Positions 1 through 12,268 are shown, numbered from the stretch's first letter. The stretch is DNA of 64,000 nucleotides from Glomus cerebriforme (GCA_003550305.1 QKYT01000142.1:1-64000); one strand, 5' to 3'. Notes: a model not told the origin generated them from the letters alone. Program-made: numbers and translations.

Positions 1-105
1 ATGATCCATCCGGTCAATCCGGTGATAAAACCGGATGAATCCGAATCCGGTCAAATTTCGGATGGATGACCGGATATCCGGATTGATCGGATTCGGAGCA
101 CACCT
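1..105. repeat. CCGGAT-rich degenerate repeat at window edge
   Basis: The first hundred bases alternate short words such as CCGGAT, ATCCGG and CGGATTCGG on both strands and are far more GC-rich than the surrounding DNA. The block ends near GAGCACACCTC and then drops into AT-rich sequence. It looks like the end of a satellite or of a mobile element that continues left of the window. Confidence 0.6.
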
Positions 106-2372
106 CTAGTATATATAATATAAATCAAAAGTCACATAGGGTAAAAAAAAGTGTTGGTGATACTGACTAAAAGTTAGATAAATAAACAGGAGGTTCAACT
201 CATAGGTTATATAAGCTAATCAATAAAAACCAGAACTTTTGCCATTATAAATTGGTTATATAAATGAATTTTCATACTAAATTATGCAAAAATTTTACTT
301 TTTTTTTTTTAATTTTTTTGATGCATATAGATAGAGAAGCAGCCAATCTTAAAAGTTAAGATTGTATATGCTAGTTTTATGTAAATGAGATTTTTTATCA
401 AAATTAAACTACTAGTTAGTTCAATTTTAATTTTATATATATTTATTACTTTTATATTAGAAAGTTAGAATTATACTTTTTTTTTGAGATTTTAATAAAA
501 AGTTATAAAATATTTTTGTAAAAATAGTATTTTCTTCTTTTATTGTATATTATTTTCAAATGTATAATAATTGTTTATATAGTTTTGAGATATTTCAAAT
601 AGCTGATTTTATTTTTTGAAAAATACACAAAAGAAACTAACAAAAAAAGTATGTAATAATAAATTTATTACCATTTTTAAAATAATGCAATCTTTAATCA
701 TGTAACATCATACTAAAAATTTACAAATTTTATGAATTTTTGTGAACTTTCTTTAAACTCATAATAAATATTGTGAATTCCTTTTTTTTATAATTATAAA
801 ATATAAGTTCTTTATTTATTAGTGTCTAAGTTTTGTAAGTTTAAAATAGTATTTTCTCTTACAATTTACAAAAATAAGTACCGTTATTCCCCTCTATAAT
901 CACACCCTTCGGGACCACTAAATACTGTGATTATAGTGAGGTGTTTTTATAAAAAGGGTTTTTGCTATATAATCACATATATAATAAATTTTCATATTAG
1001 TGTGATTATATTAAAAAATTTCTTATTAAAAATAGCTAAAAATAATATTATAACAAAAAAATTTTTTTTTAAAAAAAATCTTAAGTAAAATAGCTATGAT
1101 TTTTATTGTTTAATATAAAAATATTAGTGTAAAAACAAAAAATTTCTAAAAAAAACTTTATTTTTCTCCTTCCTACTCATTACCTGCAGCTTTATTATAT
1201 AGTTTTTAAGATTACGCAAACATGTAATCTTTGTTATATAGTCACATAAAAAAAATTACATAAATATAAAATGTTTATTTCAGTCATGTATACAAATATG
1301 TAATAAAATTACATAACTATAAATAGTTTTATTATGTGTCATGTTGTCACGAACATCTGCTACCTGTCCTAATTAAAATTTACACTCAGTTCACTCATTT
1401 GCTTGGTTTAAACTTTAATAATTCATTATTCATTAAATAACTTTTCATTGAATAATTAAAATGAGATAATTTCCCTTACTTTACTAATATTTAATATTAA
1501 TTAACTCTCAGGTAAACTATGAGCATATTCAAAATAACTTTTAATAATTAATAATTTTTATTATTTTTATTTTCTTGAGTTCTAAAGCTTTCCAAATTTT
1601 AACAAAGGCATAATCAAAGCCTTTTTATAATTAATTTGGTGATCTACTTGTTTCACTAAATTATGTTTTACTATTCTACTTGTAATACTATAAATTACCT
1701 CTTTATAATGTAATTGTATTTCTCCGTTAAATGATCTACAATAACTTATAATTAATCATGCTAATCATCATAATTTTCCATCATCTATTTTCTTTTCTTA
1801 TATTTCCTATAATCCTACAATGTTCTACAATATTTATAAATAAACTAAACTATAAATAAACTATTTAAAATATAAATGTTAACTCTTATACTATAAATAT
1901 TATGACTAACTGTAATTTTTATGTAATCTATTCTATATCTTTGGTTATAATGTAAAGACACATAAATTTATTTCAATCACATATACAAATATGTAAAAAG
2001 AATTACAAGACTTTTTACGTATTTACATATTATTTTTATAGGTTTTTATTTTCTATGTATCTGTATAGAGTGCACCGTATGATATATATGATAACAAATA
2101 GAATTTTCATACCAAAAAAAACTAAGTTTAAAAAATAAGCAGTAAAAATTAAATATAGTAGATGTGATATAGATGATACCTAATCCTAACTCCTAATTCT
2201 AATCTATACATTCTATGTAGAGTACATAAAATACAAATTCCTTATTTTTATTTATACTTCTTAATTAAAGTAAATTAAGGAATAAATATAATTCTAAAAA
2301 AAGTGTCAATTTGTTAAAATACTTATATTAAATTTTTAATAATTATTATTTAATAAAATTTACAATTTATAG
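106..2372. other. AT-rich intergenic region
   Basis: No open reading frame of interest was found. The region holds homopolymer A/T runs, the hairpin at 891-941 and a pair of roughly 30-bp near-identical direct repeats at about 1273-1302 and 1967-1995 (core TATACAAATATGTAA). It resembles eroded repeat DNA. Confidence 0.6.
891..941. repeat. Inverted repeat (hairpin)
   Basis: CCTCTATAATCACA at 891-904 pairs with TGTGATTATAGTGAGG at 926-941. This gives a 14-bp stem with a two-base bulge and a loop of about 21 bases. TGTGATTATA-like words recur at about 1008 and the region lies in repeat DNA, so a mobile-element terminus is more likely than a functional RNA. Confidence 0.5.
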
Positions 2373-3202
2373 GTATTAGAAGAGTTGGTTAAAAATAAAG
2401 TAAATTGGTACCTTGATGAATTGATTGGTATATAAAATGGAACAAAAAATAAAAAATTTAGTTTCTATACCAACATTATGGCATTCTCTTCAATTTTGTA
2501 GTATAATAAAAAAGAAAATACAAAAAGCAGCTAAAGAAAGAAGTGAAGCATTATGTGAATTTTATTTGTATAATATTAGAATAAATTACACCTCTGAACA
2601 ATTAATTTTTATTGATGAAATAGTTAAAGATGAGAGAATACTTACTAGATTATATGACTACTCTTTCATCAATACTAGAGCAAAAAAAAGTGTTATTTTT
2701 ATTAGAGAAAAGCACATATTATTCTACCTGCATTATCTTTAGAAGGTTTTAATGCTATTGATATAATAAAAAGAAGTTGTAATAAAGAAAGATTTTGAAC
2801 TTTTATATTAACACAATTGGTAATAAAATGTGTATTTTGTGTATAATATTATTTATATTATTATAATAGCAATTTGAAATTTTCTAATTTATTTAGTTAC
2901 CTCAAATGAATCCTTACCCAGATAAGCATAGTGTATTGGTTATGGATAATGCACATATATATTATAATAATGATTTAGTTATGATAATAGAAGATATTGG
3001 TGGTAAAGTACTTTATTTACCTCTCTATTTACCAGATTTCAATCCTATTGAAACAGTTTTTTTGGCATTAAAATCTTGGTTAAAAAGATATAGAAATTTT
3101 GTAGATTATTTTGACCCAATATATTTAATTTTAGTTGCATTAGCTCAAACTACATCAGAAACAGCAAAAAATTATTTTACAGAATCAGTTTATGATATAT
3201 AA
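2373..3202 (+). pseudogene. Tc1/mariner (IS630-type) DD34E transposase, degenerate
   Basis: This is the central and C-terminal part of a cut-and-paste transposase. A likely acceptor (tttatag) precedes VLEELVKNK. A frameshift near 2425 leads into the frame with PTLWHSL and the first catalytic region, FIDE. Another shift near 2715 precedes ILPALSL. A probable 77-base intron lies at 2820-2896 (gtaata to atttag). The last segment, starting at MNPYPDK, carries the second Asp in MDNAH and the Glu in DFNPIE; 34 residues separate them, as expected for DD34E enzymes. The N-terminal DNA-binding domain is not recognisable. Frameshifts and an in-frame stop show that the copy is dead. Confidence 0.82.
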
Positions 3203-3287
3203 TATTTTATACTTGAAAATTTTTTAATAAGACATTTATTTACTAAGGTATCTATTTTATTGAACAAAATGAAATATACAAAAAAAA

Positions 3288-4917
3288 CTATTCATACTTT
3301 TTTGCTTCATTATATAATGTTTGTCTACATCCAATAATTGTTATACCCATTAAAATATATTCAAAATCTGATGATTTTGTAAGATGACTAACATGAATTT
3401 CTTGTTCTTCAAAGATAGACAAATAACAAGTAAATTTACTATCATCAAATTCTTTATCTAACTTTTTCAAAAAATCTTTCATACTTGGTGTGCTTTTTTT
3501 TTGATAAATTATGATCAAATATTTGTGAAAATAAACTATGATCTGAAGTAAGTGATAAACTATAAGATCTATTTTGAATATCAGAATTACTATCAGAATA
3601 ATTATATGATGGTGTTATTTGTAATAGTAATAGTAATGGTATTATTTATAATGTGATGGTGATGATATATAATATATTTGAGTAAATTCATTAGATAAAG
3701 AACTTTTTTTAGTTACTTTTACTGAATNCATCATACTNAATAAAGNATGATTNGNANNANTATCTAAATNTGCATTTTTATTTATCTACAATAAAAATAT
3801 TAAATTAAATTATCAAAAATCTGNTTNTAAAATATTACAACTATAAAATTACATACAATTTCTTTAGCCCATAAGCTAATTGCAAAATTATTTAAAGATA
3901 AATNATGATCATCTTTAATAAAACAATGCTTGTNATTTTTAACTTCACAAACATACTTGTCATTTAACTTCATTACATAAAATCTAACTAATATTTTATT
4001 TTCATCTAAGTTAGCTTCTTTTGGTACATAACTTTTAATACTTTTTTTGATGATTTTGATTTAAATTTAGTTTTTTGATAGATTTCATCTTCTGGTTTAT
4101 CATCAAATTCCTGTTAAATAAAGTTTAAGTTTAAGTTTAATAATATAAAACAATTTAACAAATAATTTTAATTGTAAATACCTGATTCTTTAAATGTAAC
4201 AATAACCATTACTTTTTTACTTCCTAACATCATAGTATAATAATCTTTTAAAAATTCACTAAAAACTTTTTCATTATCTAAAAGTGTTCCAACACCACTT
4301 TCTGAACTTGATTTATAAACTATACTTATCATGATAGACTAATCCAACTTGTTCACAGATATATGTTTTAAGTTTATTTCTAAAATTAATAAAATTTGGA
4401 TNTTCTAGAGTAAAGCTAACTATTATAGAGGGAAATGCCTGTTTGTTTTTTTTGATAGATATGCATAATCAGAATTCTATTTGTGATTGTTGAAAAGAAG
4501 TATCATTAGTTAGTGAAGGAGAAATTACAATAATATCTTTTGATTCTTTATTAACTGCTTTAACATTTGGCTATTACATGCAGAACAAAATGTAAAATTA
4601 TATAATAATTCCATATTTAACTTATAGCCATATTTCTGATTACTTTGTAATAGAATATTTTTTGTTTTATTATATACTTTTTCAGGTTTATATGTTAAGT
4701 TTTGAAAGTACAATACTCTAGAATGATTATTTTTAGTTAATTTGATCTCCTTATCACAGTCACAGTTATCAAATGACAAATTTATACCACAATACATACA
4801 TAATTGGCATACAAAACAGGCATCAATTTGGTAGTTTCTTGGTGGAATTAAAGTAGAAGACATTTTTTTACACAATAAATTTTTATTACGCAGTAAAGTT
4901 TTATTATAAAAATTCAT
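3288..4917 (-). pseudogene. SAM-domain/cysteine-rich family gene, decayed
   Basis: On the minus strand a multi-part reading frame runs from 4917 to 3288 with stops and frameshifts. The 5' part (4917-4525) encodes about 130 residues with paired cysteines (CFVCQLCMYCG and CSACNSQ), suggesting a zinc-binding module. Coding resemblance continues in shifting frames: VNKESKDIIVISPSL, then a TGA in place of an expected Trp near 4470, AFPSIIVSFTLE, EANLDENKILVRFYVMKLND and NNFAISLWAKEI. The 3' part (3518-3288, 76 residues from its first Met) looks like a SAM domain: an FLKKLDKEF helix, then FEEQEI, then GITIIGCRQTL. Several n bases lie inside. It looks like a member of a family expanded in Rhizophagus; that assignment is from memory. 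Function is unknown. Confidence 0.6.
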
Positions 4918-6081
4918 ATGATTGGTCAGATCATAATATTACACAGAATTTGAAATTCGAATTTTTTATTGATGTCATTTTAAAGATCACATTATTTTGA
5001 AACGGCGATAAGCATTTTGTTATTTTCGAAAAATAGTTTTTATTTTGTAATGGGTCAATTATCAGCAGATCTTTTACTTTAAACATAGGGTATCATTATA
5101 TTTTACTAGTAACACATAGTAATTTACATATGGTGACAGTTCTGGTAAGAAAGATTAGGTACTATAAAAAATCATGTGATCAAATATATTAAATGAGAAT
5201 TAGAATTATAATATAATGTAATCACGGCTATGTAATTTGTAATACATCATCAAGATCTTAAATAATATTATAAAAGAGTTTGTATAGATAGATTTAAATT
5301 TTCTTTTTTTAAATAATTTTAATAATGTTAATTAGATATTTATGTCTTTAGGACCTCTCGTTAAAAAAAAATTAGATATTTATTATTTTTTTTGGTAACT
5401 GGCTAATGTTGTCATAATTCTGATTCTGAAAAAATACATATAGCTAATAGTAAGTTGTTTTAAATTAAAATCTGATATATATAGTTTCACTTTATCATAC
5501 TCTAATAAAATAAATGGATTTCCTACGGATAATTCTTGTTATTCTGCTTTATCGGTTTAATTAGCAGGAAAGGTTGTGGAATACAGTATTTGTAATTATT
5601 GTTGCCATTAATGTTGCTACTTAATAAAGAAAATCCATTCGTTGATATATTCCTCTATGTTACATTAAACGTGGTTAAAATTCTTTTTTCTTTTTTTTCC
5701 CCCATCGTAAAGGAAATAATGGATCGTAAAAAAAATTTTTCGCATTATTACAGAGTTAGATGATTACATTGGAAACAGAGAAAAATATTAAAGCTTAGAA
5801 ATATTGTAATTTTTCAGATTCAAGTTGCAATTCAATTTAAATTGCGAGAAAAAAATTGATTTCCTTAATTCTAGAAATTCATAAATTAAACTAAGAATTC
5901 ATAAGAATTAAAATTTCTTTTTAGAAACTTTGTTTTTTTTTATTTATTCGATAATACACATATATTACTTGATATAAAGAAAAAGGTCCTTTTTTTATAA
6001 ATTTCATTTCAGAACTAATAGATCTTTGATTCGATCGAATAAAAAAAAATATAATACGATCCTTAAAAGTTTAACTGATAA
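4918..6081. other. Intergenic region; right part is duplicated vWA 3' flank
   Basis: No coding sequence was recognised. The segment at about 5940-6080, read on the minus strand, closely matches the DNA just after the stop codons of the plus-strand vWA genes (about 16680-16830 and 18210-18350). Shared words include TTCGAT(C/T)GAATCAAA, TGAAATGAAA and TATCGAATAAAT. It is therefore part of the duplicated unit and probably the 3' UTR and terminator of the vWA gene ending at 6085. Confidence 0.6.
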
Positions 6082-6084
6082 AAA

Positions 6085-6714
6085 TTATTCCCTCAACGTG
6101 ATAGCAGTAGTGATAGCAGAACAAGCAGCTTCAAAGAATTTTTTTACTAAATCCTCCGGTTTGGCAGACTTGAGATCAAACACCGGATATTCTCCAATTA
6201 TGCCTTGAAATACACGAATCATCGTTGCGGTTTCGTTTGTGATCTTTCCGAAGAAATAGTGAATACCTGCAGATCGCATCTCCCCAAGCACGCATTCCGC
6301 AGTTAGACCGTTTGGATCTCCATTTGGATAGTCGTCAGCCATGTTATTGAAACGACGGCCATGCGGTGGATAGTCACCAATATGTAAAAGGACGCGGATA
6401 GAATTTCGCCAGGACATATGTACAGCTGCGTTAAGTCCGCCCAGGACATCTTCTGGACCATCTCCACCTCCTATCGCTGCAACATTCGATAAGTTATTTT
6501 TGAACTCATCGCAAGAATTAGTGAAATCAAAAATCCGCAGGCGGTCATGATTATCACAGTGGTCACGGTAACCACAAAAACCAACCCGAATTTTAATTGC
6601 TGGTTCCATTTTTGCCATATATTCTGCCACCTCTTTGATAGAATTCTTGGCACCTTCAATGTGCCCTTCCATAGAACTTGTGCAGTCCATAACAAAGCAA
6701 AGATCAACTTCCAT
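6085..6714 (-). CDS. Stand-alone vWA-domain protein, VwkA type (copy 1)
   Basis: A single-exon 209-residue protein consisting almost entirely of a von Willebrand factor A domain. The metal-binding MIDAS motif is seen at residues 9-14 (DCTSSM, fitting D-x-T-x-S). The GGGDGPEDVLGG loop and the HIGDYPPHGRRF strand match vWA domains of VwkA/alpha-kinase type, but no kinase domain is attached. No signal peptide or membrane segment is present. Such domains bind protein partners through a chelated divalent cation; the partner is unknown. The copy differs from the neighbour at 7257-7886 at about 22 of 209 positions by eye. Copies 2, 4 and 5 have Gly at position 13, where this one has Ser. Its 5' leader matches those of copies 3 and 4. 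Confidence 0.85.
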   Translation of the reverse strand: MEVDLCFVMDCTSSMEGHIEGAKNSIKEVAEYMAKMEPAIKIRVGFCGYRDHCDNHDRLRIFDFTNSCDEFKNNLSNVAAIGGGDGPEDVLGGLNAAVHMSWRNSIRVLLHIGDYPPHGRRFNNMADDYPNGDPNGLTAECVLGEMRSAGIHYFFGKITNETATMIRVFQGIIGEYPVFDLKSAKPEDLVKKFFEAACSAITTAITLRE

Positions 6715-6927
6715 TTGAGCGAGAGAAAGAGAAGTTTTGGTTTACAGTCTAATAACGTGACAATATATCAATTATGGGTAAGTTGTAAAATTTTTAACGA
6801 GCAAAATTCAGTAAAACAAAATTAATTACAGTTAAACCTATTCTTCCTGAAGAAAAAAAGATTTTATTGTAAAAAAAAAATCATATATACGCAATGTACA
6901 ATTTGGAATTGGGAAATAATGATGGCA

Positions 6928-7010
6928 CACGTACTCATTAAATAATAAAATCAGAAACCTGTTAAAAGAATGAAATCAGAAACTTGTATTTAACCTGTTT
7001 AATAAATGAT
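6928..7010 (-). promoter_or_regulatory. Repeated upstream element of vWA copy 1
   Basis: On the minus strand this block contains TTATTAAACAGGTTAAATA followed by two copies of a TTTCTGATTT-like word and a CATTCTTTTAA-like tail. It starts about 215 bases upstream of the vWA start at 6714. The same words recur before all five vWA paralogs. A promoter role is inferred from position and recurrence; a mobile-repeat origin is possible. Confidence 0.5.
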
Positions 7011-7256
7011 ATAAATATAGAAATCCCATTATTTTTATTTCATTGATTTTAACTCTTTAGAGTTTTGATCATCTTAAATAACAGTAATATATACTGTATA
7101 AAAATTATTTTATATCTAATCCAAAACTAATGAATAACTTCAATTACGTTATTACATATTACTTTATACAAAAAAAATACACTTTTTTTTTATAGATTAT
7201 GATTTGATCGAATGACAAAAACTCTCAATACGAACTGAAAAGTAAACTGGTAAAAA

Positions 7257-7886
7257 TTATTCTCTCAACGAAATAGCAGTAGTAATGGCAGAACAAGCAG
7301 CTTCAAAGAATTTTTTTACTAAATCCTCCGGTTTTGCGGTCTCGAGGTCAAACACCGGATATTCTCCAATTATACCCTGGAATATTCGAATCATCGTTGC
7401 GGTTTCGTTTGTGATCTTTCCGAAGAAATAGTGAATGCCTGCAGATTTCATCTCCTCAAGCACGCATTCCGCGGTTAGACCGTTTGGATCGCCATCCGGA
7501 TAGTTGTCATCTATGTTATGGAAACGACGACCATGTGGTGGATAGTCACCGATATGTAAAAGGACGCGGGTAGGATTACGCCAGGTCATGTGTACGGCTG
7601 CGTTAAGACCGCCTAGAACATCTTCTGGGGAATCTCCACCACCCGTAGCTGAAACATTCGATACGTTATTTTTGAACTCATCGCAAGAATTGGTGAAATC
7701 AAAAATCTGCAGACGGTTATGATTATCACAATGGTCACGGTATCCACAAAAACCAACCCGAATTTTAATTGCTGGTTCCATCTTTGCCATGTATTCTGCC
7801 ACCTCTTTGATAGAATTCTTGGCACCTTCAATGTGTCCTCCCATGGAACCAGTGCAGTCCATAACAAAGCAAAGGTCAACTTCCAT
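7257..7886 (-). CDS. Stand-alone vWA-domain protein, VwkA type (copy 2)
   Basis: A single-exon 209-residue vWA protein with intact MIDAS (DCTGSM, residues 9-14), the GGGDSPEDVLGG loop and HIGDYPPHGRRF. It is tandem with copy 1, same strand, about 540 bases upstream of copy 1's start. Its leader (GTGTAATTAGACTGTAA shortly before ATG) matches that of copy 5 at 19129 rather than copies 1, 3 and 4. The family therefore has two leader types, distributed on both sides of the Hsp70 pair. Cytosolic by appearance; the partner is unknown. Confidence 0.86.
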   Translation of the reverse strand: MEVDLCFVMDCTGSMGGHIEGAKNSIKEVAEYMAKMEPAIKIRVGFCGYRDHCDNHNRLQIFDFTNSCDEFKNNVSNVSATGGGDSPEDVLGGLNAAVHMTWRNPTRVLLHIGDYPPHGRRFHNIDDNYPDGDPNGLTAECVLEEMKSAGIHYFFGKITNETATMIRIFQGIIGEYPVFDLETAKPEDLVKKFFEAACSAITTAISLRE

Positions 7887-8190
7887 TTTCCTAAGTTTTT
7901 TGATCTTACAGTCTAATTACACAATGATATATGTCAGTTTATGTTTAAGTTATTAAATTCAATAAAAATAGTAATTAATCAGATATCTCTATCTGAATAA
8001 AAAACGATTTTACTATATATAAGTAATCTTTCTTATATACTATATATATAACCCTATTTTTTTTGTACAACACAAATAAGGTTTGCATCTGATGAAATTG
8101 GATAAGACTATGCTTAAAGAATGAAATGAGGCTTCAAAAACCAACCTGTAAAACCTGTTTTTTACACGGTCTATGAATTATGACATACAG

Positions 8191-8237
8191 AATGATAAAA
8201 TCAGAAACCTGTTATTTAACCTGTTTAATAAGTGATA
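8191..8237 (-). promoter_or_regulatory. Repeated upstream element of vWA copy 2
   Basis: Read on the minus strand this has TTATTAAACAGGTTAAATA, an AACAGGTTTCTGATTTTATC core and a CATT tail. It lies about 305 bases upstream of the vWA start at 7886 and 87 bases before the divergent coiled-coil gene, so it could serve either gene. Regulatory role is inferred. Confidence 0.5.
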
Positions 8238-8323
8238 AAAATATTTAATTATCACATCGTTTTAATATATATATAATAACATTTAAAAATGAATTTTATC
8301 GCTTACAAGTATTTTTCACTAAA

Positions 8324-9919
8324 ATGTTTATTCTCGATTATTTTAAAATTTCTGGATCTCAGAATAATCAAGCTGAAGATCCTCAAACAAGAAAAGAACT
8401 CGAGTTCGATAATCCTTTGAGTGATAGAGATAGAGATAATAGTATTAATGGTATCAAACAAGAACTAATCAATAAAGATGGTCGCATAAAACTTCTTGAA
8501 GAAGAATTAAAAAAAATGAACGAAAACTATAATGGATTGGGTCAATCATTCCAAACACTTAGAGAAGAATTAAGTGAAGAGAAAAAAAAAAATAATAAAT
8601 TAAATCAATCACTCCAAAGACGTGATGATGAATTGATTAAGGAAAAACAGAAGTCTAAAAATGGAATTTTAACTTTTAAAACAAAAACTAAAAAATGGAA
8701 AGAATACGAGAAACAAATGGAAAAAGATTACAAACAAAAGTTAAAATCTTCAGAAGATTACTATCAAAGTCAGCTTGATGAATTAAAGAAACGTTATGAT
8801 GAGTTAGAATTGGCAAAAGAAAATATGAAAAAGGATATGGAAATTAATATTGAAAATTTAGAACAACAACAAAGAGATCAAAAGAGAAATTTTATGCAAG
8901 AATTTAAAAAATTACAAGAAAGTCATAAAAAGAATATTAACAATATAAGACAAAAATTAGATGAGAAGGGAAATGGTTTACGCGAATTAGAAGACGAAAA
9001 TGCTAAACTCAGAGAAGAGGCATCTAAATATCAATCAGCGCTTGGTGTTGCAACAAATATTCGTCTTGACGATAATGATCAAAATCACTCGGTTAAGTTG
9101 AAAAATGATATCTTAAAATTGCAGAACACATTGGAAAATTACGTCACTCATTTAAAACCCAATATAGATCTTGATATTAAACAAATACAAAACCTTGCAC
9201 AAAAATATGGTTGTTTAAATGAGATTACCGAACAAAATCCGAATAAGCTTTTTATTAAAACCATTTTACAACGTGAAGTATTAGATGTAATACATAAATT
9301 ATCTCGTGAATTAATTAATTATGTAAGGGAGGACTTTACAGTCTTTACACTTGAATCGGATATCGAAACAAAAGCACAAGAATTATTAAGGTTAATCAAT
9401 ATATTCTCAACAACTCGTTCTGGAACTGATGAGGTTACTAATGCATCAATTATAAAAATACGTCAAAAAGTATATGGAATTCTTGGAAATCGTGGATTTA
9501 ACAATATAATTGATTCTGACGGAAGTACGCGTATGCATGATTTTATTCATTATGCTAGCGACGAACTTAATAAATTGATGAATCAGTATCGTAAAATCAA
9601 AGATGTTAGCAGAGAACAACAAGTTGAAGCAATGGCACCAAAGCTTATTCAAGATATTTTTAAATTGTTTTGGTTTCGTATGAAAGTTCAAGAACCGATT
9701 ACGGAATTTTATTTTCCTGATAATGATAAAATTGATCCAAATACGATGAGAGGAACATGGAATGATGATGAAATTGATCAATTATGCGTAGATATATGTT
9801 ATTTTCCTCTGATTGGACGAAATTTGAATTCTTCAAACTCCAAAATATATACACTTGCAAAAGTATTTCCGCGAAATATCAGAAGTTCAGATGAGACCAA
9901 CGAAGAAATAGATGAATAA
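8324..9919 (+). CDS. Coiled-coil protein of unknown function
   Basis: A single-exon gene for 531 residues. The N-terminal ~35 residues are polar. Residues of about 40-245 are a long, highly charged coiled coil rich in Glu, Lys and Gln with heptad spacing of Leu and Ile (for example LLEEELKKMNEN). The C-terminal ~280 residues are a folded-looking region with no domain I can name, including LFWFRMKVQEPITEFYFPD and DICYFPLIGRNL. No signal peptide or membrane segment is visible. It is divergent from vWA copy 2 and converges on the Hsp70-like gene ending at 10093, with about 170 bases between the stops. Similar proteins appear to be multi-copy in Glomeromycotina; this is an impression, not a search result. 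Confidence 0.8.
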   Translation: MFILDYFKISGSQNNQAEDPQTRKELEFDNPLSDRDRDNSINGIKQELINKDGRIKLLEEELKKMNENYNGLGQSFQTLREELSEEKKKNNKLNQSLQRRDDELIKEKQKSKNGILTFKTKTKKWKEYEKQMEKDYKQKLKSSEDYYQSQLDELKKRYDELELAKENMKKDMEINIENLEQQQRDQKRNFMQEFKKLQESHKKNINNIRQKLDEKGNGLRELEDENAKLREEASKYQSALGVATNIRLDDNDQNHSVKLKNDILKLQNTLENYVTHLKPNIDLDIKQIQNLAQKYGCLNEITEQNPNKLFIKTILQREVLDVIHKLSRELINYVREDFTVFTLESDIETKAQELLRLINIFSTTRSGTDEVTNASIIKIRQKVYGILGNRGFNNIIDSDGSTRMHDFIHYASDELNKLMNQYRKIKDVSREQQVEAMAPKLIQDIFKLFWFRMKVQEPITEFYFPDNDKIDPNTMRGTWNDDEIDQLCVDICYFPLIGRNLNSSNSKIYTLAKVFPRNIRSSDETNEEIDE

Positions 9920-10092
9920 TAAATATTACAAAGTAATGGTATAATTTTTGTGCCAATAGCAAATTTTATTTTTATGTAATATATATAAATAAAGGAAATA
10001 TAGTATATATAACTTCAAATAACATTTGTCAATTTTAAAATGAAATGATAAAAAAAAAAATTATCTGATAAATATTACGATAAATAATGATA

Positions 10093-12268
10093 TTATTCTT
10101 CTTCTGCATCTATTTCAAAAGAGGTTTGATAGTTTTGGCCATTTGTTTCGTTATATGCTTTTGCCGTAATTTCCATCTGACCAAATGCTAATTTAAAAGT
10201 GGTAGGTCTTTCTAATCCAAGATGCACATCTGGCCAATCAATTTTAAGTTTGCCAAACAATTTGATTCCAGGTTCATCTCGCTTATCACAATATTTCGCA
10301 TCGTATTCACGCGTGCAATAAATTTCAAACACTCCACAGGTTTGAAAAGGAAAACTAGGTCTTACTTTAACAGAAAATTCTTCGTTAATTTGTACTTTCG
10401 TTCCTCTTTTCGCGATAAGATGAAAACGAAATTTAGGATCTCCAGGTTTCAAAATTTTGATCCCATAAGTTAATTTTAATATACGTGAATCTATAGCAAA
10501 CATTAGACCATCCAATTCATCATCGTCCATGTTTTTAAAACCTAATCCGTAGATTGCTGCACCACGAGAAACAGCAGCGATCGGAATTGTAGGAACGGAA
10601 ATATTAATATCAGGATGATCTCTATTATATTGAAATTCTTCTTTAACCCTCTTTTGTAAATATTCTGATTGACTAAAACCTCCAACCAATAACATTGCGG
10701 AACATTTAGAACCTTTTTCATGACAATTATCAAGTTGAACACGAATCATACGTAAAATTCTTTCAATGACGGGATCGAACATTGATTTGATTTTCTTGTA
10801 ATCAAGTTCAATCAACCATTCAACTTCTTCCATCTGTTGTTTCACTTCATCGTTTACATATTGTAATAAAACGGGGGAAACTTCTGTAAGATCCATTTTA
10901 TAACCAAAAGTTGTATCGTCTCCTGTAAATTCGAACTTGACGTGTTGACAAAATTCTTGAACCATATATTGCATTTGTCCATAAAAATTATTCCTTAATA
11001 AGTTCATAGCACTATCCCCAAATTTTCTTCTTAAATAATCAAGAAATTCAGCATCGATGAAAGCACTTCCACAATAATCACCCGCTCTTTCTGTAACTTC
11101 ACTCAATTGCTTTCCATTCAATAATTTACGGGTCGTCAAATCTACTGTGCCACCACCACAATCGACGATCATAAAAGTTGCTGTTTTTTATGAAACAAAA
11201 TTAATTAAGAAACATATTATAATTGGTTTCATGTATTAAATAAATATAAATAATACATACTTCCGCTATCACTCAATCCATGTTCGTCGAGAACATTATC
11301 CATGCAATAAATTGCCGCAGCTTCAGCTATTAGAGTTATAGTTAAGTTACATGTGATTTAAGTCGGAAAAAACAGATTATTTTTTCAACTTACGCTCCGT
11401 GGTAAATTCTAATCTTTTAGATTCTTTTTCGCTAATTAATCCAGCATTAAATGCACATTCTCTCATTATAGCCTTTTCTCTTTGTGTATATTCAGCAGGA
11501 ACGGTAAGGACTAGAAGAACATTTTTCAAAACATCGATTTCCCATTCACCTGTAACAATCTCCTTTATATGCTAATATAATTATAATATAATTATATGCA
11601 TAAATATCAAAAAGTCGTTTAAAGTGACTAAATGCAACAACTCACTTACTTTTCCAATTTCTCGAAGATAATCAGTAATTGCTTTTTTATAATTTACAGA
11701 AATCGTATACTTTTCTTTAATCTCAGCTTGTAAATTACCTAAATGCAATTTAAACAATTCTACTACATTTTCTCGTTGATTTCTATCTAACCTTCGATTT
11801 GGACGTTTGGATAACGCGGGACACCCCCACAATTCGACATTAGTGAAAGTATCATCATATTTTAATACTGTATTAGTTTTATATTGGCATTGACCCTTAA
11901 ATGAATAAAAAAACAAACTGAAATAAATCTTTTATCATGTTAAATCTCACTTAATAGAAGAAAAGCATATATTATTACCCTAGAGCCAGGCCATTGATCA
12001 TTTGTAGTATACGATCTGTTTTTAACATGACAATAAGTAAATCCCTATTAAAAAATCCATTGATTTATATTATAGATCAGGACAAATCGTGAAAAAATCG
12101 ATTTATTGTAATTAAAAAGTACAATTTACCGAATAGGTGGTTCCAAAATCTTGAGAAACGTTGATATTAAAATTGTTATTTTTTTTCATGATTGAATTTG
12201 TTAATAAACGAATTCGAACTATCAAAATTTATCGTACCTAAACCAACTACGACACGAATATCCGACAT
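10093..12268 (-). CDS. Hsp70-like ATPase, HSPA12 type (minus copy)
   Basis: Seven exons on the minus strand: 12268-12238, 12149-12130, 12044-11979, 11895-11650, 11571-11394, 11326-11261, 11180-10093. They join in frame to about 564 residues starting MSDIRVVVGLDFGTTYS. Actin-like ATPase motifs are all present: phosphate-1 DFGTTYSG, phosphate-2 IVDCGGGTVDLTT and the adenosine motif LLVGGFSQSEYL. Length and the divergent C-terminal third fit HSPA12-like proteins rather than canonical Hsp70; there is no EEVD end. Phosphate-1 sits on a 20-base exon. It is head-to-head with the Hsp70-like gene at 12765. Expected to bind ATP in the cytosol; client or signalling role unknown. Confidence 0.88.

Noticed and set aside
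891..941. Functional RNA hairpin such as a structured ncRNA
   Set aside because: Stem words recur nearby in repeat DNA and no conserved ncRNA features were seen, so it is listed only as an inverted repeat.
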